DNA from: an uncultured Oscillospiraceae bacterium
GTDB taxonomy: Bacteria; Bacillota; Clostridia; Oscillospirales; Ruminococcaceae
Length of the DNA: 56,389 nt
Assembly: GCA_958448395.1 (NCBI GenBank)
Contig: CAUDDP010000006.1
Span: 1-56,389, forward strand
Reading direction: 5' to 3'
Under the pieces are notes generated by a model that saw only the letters and a program-made list of their open reading frames with translations, was not told the DNA's origin and searched no databases. The position numbers and the translations under genes are program-made. This document shows, one piece after another, positions 52,201 to 56,389 of this stretch (positions are counted from its first letter, which is position 1; each line of letters begins with the position of its first letter).

Positions 52201-53682
52201 TTTGAAATTCAAAGAAAACAGCACACCGATCAATTCAGCGGATTCAACGACATTATTCTCTCGCCGGAAAATTCCAGATTCTGTATTTGCAACAAAATCT
52301 ATGGCAATCGAGAAGCTTGTATGACCGAAGTACAACTTCCGGTTACTGGAAAGGATTTTGTATGCAAGCCATACTATGGCAATCAGAATTTTGAAATTGA
52401 AACAGCCTGCTATCTGGATGCTGATGAGATTATGTTGAGTTCGCTTGACCGCTCTCTACAAGTGATCAATACCCGTACAGAGAGCATCCGCTGTCATTTT
52501 CTAGGTTACGATGCTGGTATCCATTCTTTATTCCCTGTAAATGAAAACACACTCTATACCAGTTCCTATGACGGTACACTACACCATCTCTCCAGAGACT
52601 GGCTCACTGGAAAATGGCACTGTGTACAAAGTATTTTTGCCCACCGCAATTGGGCGTATCAAATCAAATATTTTATCCTTGACGGAATCGCTCTGCTTGC
52701 CTCCTGCTCTCATGACCATACGATCCGTATCTGGAATGCACAGACGGAAGCGTGCATTTGTACCATTTCCATGCCGTATCTGGTACACTCGATTGGTCTT
52801 TTTTCAGATGGTACGATAATAGGTGTCACTAAAAACGGCATTCTTGGTTTATACGCCATTGATCTTCAAAAAAACTGTGCATCCGAATTAGATCGGCAAA
52901 ACCTACGAAATTTACCGCACTTTCTGCGGTGCAAAAAACTCTGTATGATTCAGAATAAAGAGGAGGAAAATAAATTATTCCTGCTGATTTGGACAACAGA
53001 ATGTCATTCGAGCGTTTACCAGATCACCAAAACAGAGCATCATAAATTACAAATTACAAAATATTGCAGTACGGATGAGCTTACAAATATAAATATAGCT
53101 CTACGAGATATAGATGAAACGAATTTGCCGGAAACATATACACGGTGTACCCTTTTCTGTGGCAGCCGATATCGACAATTTCAAAGCAATTTTTTCATGC
53201 TGCGAACAGAAAATGGGCTTTCATATTGTTATCAAGAGGAAGCAGATGCAAAAATCAACATTCTCCGGCATGATGCACTGAACAATTTTAATGAGGTAAC
53301 CGCCGGCACATTCTTTCGCTATCAAGGAAAACTCTATGCCGCCGCCGCAACCTACTCCTATTTGCTTATCATCTTTGCAGTCAATGACGTAACCAATGCC
53401 AGACCGGTCGTAAGATGCGTCCATGATACGCCTATTCTGGATGTAAAAGCGACTGGCAATATGCTGTTTGCAGCTGGAGCAAATGGGAAGGTATTTCAAT
53501 GGAAGCTGCATTCACTGCTGCCAGAACAAGCGGAACCCATCATTGTGCACAGTCAGGAAAAAAATGTTATCTTTGAAAATGTTTCTGGATTCTACATGAA
53601 TCATGTTCGGTTTTCGCAGAGCAAAACAGACTGGAATGCTGCCTTCCAGAAAAAAATCGAACAATATGCAGAAAACAGTTGA
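49288..53682 (+). CDS. NACHT NTPase with WD40-type C-terminus, bacterial NLR-like
   Basis: A 1464-residue protein. Residues 1-230 are a domain I do not recognise. The NACHT NTPase follows: Walker A LTGVGGSGKTFM (about 275-286), Walker B ILFFLLDGYNEI (about 352-363) and the sensor arginine FLITSRNN (about 389-396). A helical region runs to about 700, then a short pentapeptide-like stretch (FDGLDLQSVNLNGVQL). The C-terminal half is a set of degenerate beta-propeller repeats, best seen in LLASCSHDHTIRIWNAQT and LLLTGDKNGRLCFWK. This layout matches bacterial NLR-type antiphage sensors, in which the repeats sense and the N-terminus kills; that role is inference. It is a single-gene locus next to a tRNA. 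Confidence 0.85.
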   Translation: MKNQITLNGIQNILMENCVHPLDSSCFLQLLFLEVLEKNYIQKRIISPSSCQAFLNGNIKINKDGNRVYANIRITKILKEKLFCADITQMEQNETLHRIAYNLERILVQVNVPDWHITIQNALSILTEENTYYPIFYKSLTSLQQKKKEARALAAMISLAIFQETLPEIFPWVQPTTKNNVLPVAITTTDSPSGLTNKMRQTAMQMLNTAAEEQGRMLAFRNVKHKIDMPGIGNILSTALGVQKNHIHSMLVKNEDDTSESLRSLFTSPPYDNIMLTGVGGSGKTFMLLDLGEYLLQNDSPLIPVYIPLNLLNRSSIGEQGNPITHYFSQCLGGKKMTTAANLLHWMKTKQQSILFFLLDGYNEITSEIAKNHLILEIKEMKRLFPAVRFLITSRNNLSECFSTGGELPFFCKRVNPLQDTHIKLFLERQFGKQKAEQEWHQLISTKFIDILRSPMALAMYAYTLQNDPLLNVPLPYPKPETIGELIGNFIEQVKRTPTLNGSPTEQEQAGYTMQILYYISYCMTRNGSFRMDAFSIKNSLKDAVSFYHQLPNDKMPSDFTKQFWDVEKKMGFLIYPQHADQDYRFYHQNFRDYFYANFLLEILQTSLHFYTDYQQPKEAKELIYRFFSEPIPNEILQFLGEITLERLYLPGEKRMQDGKRSLLERALQILRGVPADEKTRIAIDQLITAAKRSRHQNLSTFCFDGLDLQSVNLNGVQLYDIRCGQLTTASFSDAHLTEYTFQPLGHSAAVHTFCTIGDTLLSISGSGIWCYHIPTQQFRFAASYDGTFVTGSTYAALHKLLLTGDKNGRLCFWKCTEQPDGILSFQMLPERTLYLKDAIQQMVIDETQDCCFATVKNMGIWRIPLCEPDSRTFVPYTAEQKGYRKYKISLVGSFLIFSCGKTLYRIPVDATGFQAEMASIFLQVTTDLSESEDAYIYDFKSILHFHQTCFLINLRGIHVSVILLSTPQGCFEIQRKQHTDQFSGFNDIILSPENSRFCICNKIYGNREACMTEVQLPVTGKDFVCKPYYGNQNFEIETACYLDADEIMLSSLDRSLQVINTRTESIRCHFLGYDAGIHSLFPVNENTLYTSSYDGTLHHLSRDWLTGKWHCVQSIFAHRNWAYQIKYFILDGIALLASCSHDHTIRIWNAQTEACICTISMPYLVHSIGLFSDGTIIGVTKNGILGLYAIDLQKNCASELDRQNLRNLPHFLRCKKLCMIQNKEEENKLFLLIWTTECHSSVYQITKTEHHKLQITKYCSTDELTNINIALRDIDETNLPETYTRCTLFCGSRYRQFQSNFFMLRTENGLSYCYQEEADAKINILRHDALNNFNEVTAGTFFRYQGKLYAAAATYSYLLIIFAVNDVTNARPVVRCVHDTPILDVKATGNMLFAAGANGKVFQWKLHSLLPEQAEPIIVHSQEKNVIFENVSGFYMNHVRFSQSKTDWNAAFQKKIEQYAENS

Positions 53683-53707
53683 CAAACAAACAAGATTATG
53701 ATATAAT
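53679..53707 (+). promoter_or_regulatory. Promoter of tRNA-Leu(TAG)
   Basis: TTGACA (53679-53684), 17 bp spacer, TATAAT (53702-53707). The -35 includes the TGA stop codon of the NACHT gene (53680-53682). Confidence 0.85.
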
Positions 53708-53718
53708 AAAATGCGTTC

Positions 53719-53745
53719 CCATGCGGCAACATGCCGCATGGTTTT
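53719..53745 (+). terminator. Hairpin with short T tract in the tRNA-Leu leader
   Basis: CCATGCGGC and GCCGCATGG form a perfect nine-base stem over AACAT, followed by TTTT. It lies after the tRNA promoter and before the tRNA 5' end. It may end NACHT transcripts, act as a weak attenuator, or help 5' processing. Confidence 0.6.
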
Positions 53746-53827
53746 GCGGGTGTGGCGGAATGGCAGACGCGGCAGTTTTAGGTACTGTTACTTCGGTGTG
53801 CAGGTTCAAGTCCTGTCACCCGCACCA
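53746..53827 (+). tRNA. tRNA-Leu(TAG)
   Basis: Class II tRNA: acceptor GCGGGTG/CACCCGC, anticodon loop TTTAGGT (anticodon TAG), long variable arm, T loop TTCAAGT, encoded CCA. It has its own promoter and a strong terminator. Confidence 0.95.
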
Positions 53828-53837
53828 TAACGAATCA

Positions 53838-53876
53838 GGCTGAATTACGAAAAAGCAACGTAATTCAGCCCTTTTT
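53838..53876 (+). terminator. Terminator of tRNA-Leu(TAG)
   Basis: GGCTGAATTAC and GTAATTCAGCC form an 11-base stem, followed by CTTTTT. Confidence 0.92.
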
Positions 53877-54020
53877 GCACCTTTTTACTTTCTGTGATAC
53901 ATATTGCTTTTCCTTGGTTGACACGTTTTTCACGAAAATGTTAACCAAAAATGCAAGTATGAAAGCGAAAACAACACACAACCTGTCAATCGGAACCACC
54001 TTTGGGATACGGAAATTCAT
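53865..54020 (-). CDS. Possible small membrane protein (weak)
   Basis: A 51-codon frame encodes a basic-ended peptide with one hydrophobic helix (LCVVFAFILAFLVNIFVK) and a lysine-rich tail. It has only a weak TTGAG near the start, and its 3' end runs into the tRNA terminator. It may be a remnant of something inserted beside the tRNA. I give it low weight. Confidence 0.25.
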   Translation of the reverse strand: MNFRIPKVVPIDRLCVVFAFILAFLVNIFVKNVSTKEKQYVSQKVKRCKKG

Positions 54021-54137
54021 TCTCAAATAATAGAATGGATTGCACACCGCAGGCGACTATGGTCAAGCTGATTCAGCTTGACGGAGAGGCTGATGCCCCT
54101 ATGATAATCAAAACCTGCCATAATCAACTGCATGCAA
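53877..54137. other. Gap between tRNA-Leu and the phosphatase gene
   Basis: Apart from the weak small frame above, this region holds a perfect hairpin GTCAAGCTG-ATT-CAGCTTGAC... (54062-54082, nine-base arms), inside a larger pairing GCAGG...CCTGC. It has no promoter or ribosome site that I can support. It may be a remnant of a mobile element next to the tRNA. Confidence 0.35.
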
Positions 54138-54722
54138 TCACATTTTTGCTTTTTCATATTTTAATTGCAATGGTGCAATCTGCACCACCTTGCAGCACAA
54201 CGGCACACAATGCGGAATCTTCCAGTCAAAGTACGGAATATGAGATTCCTCCAACTCCGAAAGCACTGCCATACAGGTACCGCCATGCACCACCACTGCC
54301 GCTGTTTCAAATGAATAATCCTGTACCAACTGCTCCAACGCATGACAGCATCGCCGTACAAAGACTTTTTGTGACTCGCCTTCCGGAAACGGCAATGTTC
54401 CGCCGCTGTCAATCCATGCCTGATAAGCAGCATCACCAGTGAGTTCCTGATAATTCTTTCCTTCAAATATCCCGAAATCACATTCTGCTAAGTCCGGTAC
54501 AAGTATCTGCGGCAGATCCGGAAATAAGATCCACGCTGTTTCTTGACATCTTCGCATAGGACTTAGAAAAACAATATCCGGCAAAGGAGAATGCCATTCC
54601 TTAGCACACTTCTGTGCAAGCCGAATGCCCTCTGCACAAAGCGGTTCATCTGTTCGGCGTCCGATATAGCGGTATTCCAAATTTCCGGCAGTTAAACTAT
54701 GCCGAATGAAAATTAGCTCCAT
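54138..54722 (-). CDS. cobC: Histidine phosphatase, likely alpha-ribazole phosphatase
   Basis: A 194-residue protein of the histidine phosphatase superfamily. The catalytic motif IRHSLTAGN is at about residues 5-13, with the second His in VVVHGGTC. The context of cobO and cbiC suggests the CobC role of removing phosphate from alpha-ribazole phosphate or adenosylcobalamin phosphate; sequence alone cannot separate it from other family members. ATG 54722 lies nine bases after AAAGGAG. Confidence 0.75.
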   Translation of the reverse strand: MELIFIRHSLTAGNLEYRYIGRRTDEPLCAEGIRLAQKCAKEWHSPLPDIVFLSPMRRCQETAWILFPDLPQILVPDLAECDFGIFEGKNYQELTGDAAYQAWIDSGGTLPFPEGESQKVFVRRCCHALEQLVQDYSFETAAVVVHGGTCMAVLSELEESHIPYFDWKIPHCVPLCCKVVQIAPLQLKYEKAKM

Positions 54723-54749
54723 ATGGCATATTCTCCTTTGTTTTGAAAC

Positions 54750-54784
54750 AAAAAAGTCCCAGTTTTTACAAAATTGCAGGGGAC
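54750..54784 (-). terminator. Weak terminator-like hairpin before the phosphatase gene
   Basis: On the minus strand GTCCC and GGGAC (with AT-rich pairing inside) are followed by TTTTTTGTTT. It lies between cobO and cobC and may separate or attenuate their transcription. Confidence 0.4.
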
Positions 54785-54923
54785 AGTATATCATTTCCCA
54801 TCTTTACACCCTCTGAAACGCCTATGAACACATGCTCTTAATTGGAAGCAATGGATTGTAAATCGCAGCATACTTAATGGGAAACCGATATTTACTGCTG
54901 GTTAATTTACAGAAATATACAGG

Positions 54924-55445
54924 CTAAAATTCAATTCCTTTTCGTGCAGAAATTCCCACATCAAATGGATGCTTTCTTTTTTGAATTTCGGAAACATAAT
55001 CCGCACAGGAAATCAGCCTTTCATCCGGATTACGCCCTGTCATAACCACTTCCAATGATGCCGGACGATGCTCCAAAAAGTGCACTGTCGTTTCCAAATC
55101 CAAAAAACCACAGGAAATACAAGACATAATTTCATCCAGTACCAGCAAACCATACTGCCCACCTTGTACCATCTGTACAATTTCTGCAAATTGTTTCTGA
55201 TAACCCGCAGCTGCTTCTACTTTTTCTGTTTCATTCATTTGAAATGAAAACTTAGAAATCTGATATCCGGACAGCACTGTAATATTGGGAAGCTGCTGTA
55301 GCATATACCGTTCCCCAGAGGTTTCTGGTTTCATAAACTGATAAAACAAAACGTTTCTGCCAGAACCTGCAAACCGCACTGCCAGTCCAACTGCTGCACT
55401 TGTCTTTCCCTTTCCATCTCCACAATAAATATGAACAAGCCCCAT
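54924..55445 (-). CDS. cobO: Cob(I)alamin/cob(I)yrinate adenosyltransferase
   Basis: A 173-residue P-loop enzyme of the BtuR/CobO/CobA type that attaches the 5'-deoxyadenosyl group to cobalt. Walker A GDGKGKTSAAVG is at residues 9-20 and the Walker B-like LLVLDEIM at about 99-106. EVVMTGRNPDERLI is the family's late motif. AAAGGAGG lies before ATG. It follows cbiC, with a repeat fragment between. Confidence 0.92.
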   Translation of the reverse strand: MGLVHIYCGDGKGKTSAAVGLAVRFAGSGRNVLFYQFMKPETSGERYMLQQLPNITVLSGYQISKFSFQMNETEKVEAAAGYQKQFAEIVQMVQGGQYGLLVLDEIMSCISCGFLDLETTVHFLEHRPASLEVVMTGRNPDERLISCADYVSEIQKRKHPFDVGISARKGIEF

Positions 55446-55476
55446 TCTTTCCCTCCTTTCATCTCACAGAAATCCA

Positions 55477-55556
55477 TTTTTGTATTTTCTCTCACCGATA
55501 ACGGTTTCATCTCCACACCTGAGCCAGCTTGACCGCAGTCTCTGTTCGGCAGATAA
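55477..55556 (+). repeat. Dispersed intergenic repeat, copy R6 (internal deletion)
   Basis: The left end (TTTTTGTATTTTCTCTCACC, GATAACGGTTTCATCTCC) joins directly to the right end (CCAGCTTGACCGCAGTC, TTCGGCAGAT), with the middle missing. It lies between cbiC and cobO. Confidence 0.8.
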
Positions 55557-55585
55557 AATTTTCCCATTGTTCCTGTTCTTTCATG

Positions 55586-56212
55586 TTATCGATATAGCTG
55601 ATATAACAATGCATTACAAATTGCCGCAGCTACATTGCTGCCGCCCTTTCTGCCTTTTGCCACAATGTACGGCGTCGTTCCCTGCATAAGCAGTTCCTTG
55701 GCCTCCACCACATTGACAAAGCCAACTGGTACCCCAATAATCAGTTTCGGTGCGATTCTTCCAGAACGAATCAATGCATCCAGCTGTACCAATGCCGTTG
55801 GTGCATTGCCAACGGCAAAAATAATATTTTCGCCCAGTTCACATGCTTTTTCCATAGAAACCATAGCACGTGTGATACCACGTGCTTTTGCTTCGGAAGC
55901 AACCTTTAAATCAGACATAAAACAATGTGCTTCTCCGCCCAGCTGATGCAGTGACTTCTTGTTGATACCGGCGTACGCCATGTTGGTATCCGTAACAATA
56001 TGTGCACCCCGCTTTAACGCCTCCAATGCAGTTTCTACAGCATTCTCCGAAAATTTCAAATTTTCCACATAGTCAAAATCTGCTGTTGTATGAATGACAC
56101 GTTTCAGAATACTACGCTGGTTTTCCGGTATGACAACATCCTTCAAATTTTCTTCGATGATGGCAAAGCTCTGTTTCTCAATGTCCATCGGTTTTACAAA
56201 TTCTATTTCCAT
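55586..56212 (-). CDS. cbiC: Precorrin-8X methylmutase
   Basis: A 208-residue enzyme that moves the C-11 methyl to C-12 to give hydrogenobyrinate or cobyrinate. The active-site His is in KRVIHTTADFDY, and GVPVGFVNVVEAKE and KGRKGGSNVAAA are family motifs. ATG 56212 lies ten bases after AGGAGG; a longer frame reads into the repeat and is rejected. It is probably in one unit with the next cobalamin genes outside the window. Confidence 0.94.
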   Translation of the reverse strand: MEIEFVKPMDIEKQSFAIIEENLKDVVIPENQRSILKRVIHTTADFDYVENLKFSENAVETALEALKRGAHIVTDTNMAYAGINKKSLHQLGGEAHCFMSDLKVASEAKARGITRAMVSMEKACELGENIIFAVGNAPTALVQLDALIRSGRIAPKLIIGVPVGFVNVVEAKELLMQGTTPYIVAKGRKGGSNVAAAICNALLYQLYR

Positions 56213-56236
56213 TGCATCATTCCTCCTTATTGAAAT

Positions 56237-56389
56237 GTGAGTTCGACGAAAATGCATTCTACCGCTGCCAATCACAAACTGTGCCGGCAGAATCGCTTCG
56301 CTCTCTGCCTGTGTCCGCTGTCCGCCCTGTTTCTGTATCTAAATTTGCAGCCAAATCACTCTAAATTTCTACATTCTGTATCGTTTTGT
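56237..56389 (+). repeat. Dispersed intergenic repeat, copy R7 (truncated by window end)
   Basis: It starts with the terminal sequence GTGAGTTCGACGAAA (56237-56251) 25 bases before the cbiC start and runs to the window end. It is nearly identical, in inverse orientation, to the copy at 1-148 and ends within about five bases of the same internal position. Confidence 0.88.

Noticed and set aside
54002..54442. Plus-strand reading frame over the phosphatase gene
   Set aside because: It runs antisense through the phosphatase and has no ribosome site.
56213..56275. Upstream extension of cbiC into the repeat
   Set aside because: Same repeat-encoded peptide; AGGAGG points to ATG 56212.
1..56389. 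CRISPR array or prophage
   Set aside because: I see no regularly spaced short direct repeats, and no integrase, capsid, terminase or lysis genes.

Overview
The window looks like a low-to-moderate GC Firmicute of the Ruminococcus group (Clostridia, Oscillospiraceae). The evidence is sporulation genes (spoIVA next to a SPOCS/LysM coat gene), Gram-positive operon orders such as gdpP-rplI-dnaB, a secreted GH26 enzyme with threonine-rich linkers and a dockerin (a cellulosome-type substrate enzyme), de novo queuosine and cobalamin genes, and Firmicutes-type 6S RNA. No database search was possible, so the genus is an inference.

Layout. 1-1.2 kb: a truncated dispersed repeat, tRNA-Lys, an AbrB-like regulator, tRNA-Arg and tRNA-Leu. 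1.4-5.2 kb: dnaD and dnaC-like replication genes, a zinc-ribbon membrane protein and lgt. 5.3-8.6 kb: a convergent sodium/amino-acid symporter and a pair of bacterial PH-domain membrane proteins. 8.7-17.7 kb (minus strand): ribonuclease J, gdpP, rplI, dnaB, tilS and ftsH. 17.7-18.5 kb: no convincing gene, but a strong minus-strand promoter driving a structured, unassigned RNA candidate. 18.5-22.1 kb: spore coat morphogenesis pair and an HD-domain protein. 22.3-25 kb: a dispersed repeat, DAHP synthase, a divergent shikimate-kinase-like gene, 6S RNA and a DUF1292 gene. 25.2-28.6 kb: an AT-richer accessory block with a hypothetical gene, a rhomboid gene broken by an in-frame TAG, an isochorismatase-like hydrolase and two immunity-like genes. 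28.6-36.1 kb: recQ, hslO, a methyltransferase, yccF, secA and nth. 36.4-42.5 kb: glutamate synthase gltBD behind an attenuator. 42.9-46.3 kb: the queuosine precursor operon queD-queE-folE-queC-queF behind a probable preQ1-type riboswitch. 46.5-48.9 kb: dockerin-bearing GH26. 49.3-53.7 kb: a 1464-residue NACHT/WD40 protein resembling bacterial NLR defence proteins, abutting tRNA-Leu. 53.9-56.4 kb: cobalamin genes (phosphatase, adenosyltransferase, precorrin-8X methylmutase).

Two things stand out. The first is a family of 80-270 bp intergenic repeats with degenerate terminal inverted repeats and long internal complementarity. It occurs at seven places in 56 kb, on both strands, inside operons and between convergent genes, and both ends of the window lie inside copies at the same internal point. 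This suggests a contig broken by the repeat. The second is the single-gene NACHT/WD40 locus, with an unrecognised N-terminal domain, whose stop codon is built into the promoter of the next tRNA gene.

Almost every assigned promoter has a near-consensus -35/-10 pair with a 17 bp spacer, so housekeeping sigma promoters are easy to see. Nearly all start codons were chosen from the Shine-Dalgarno position.
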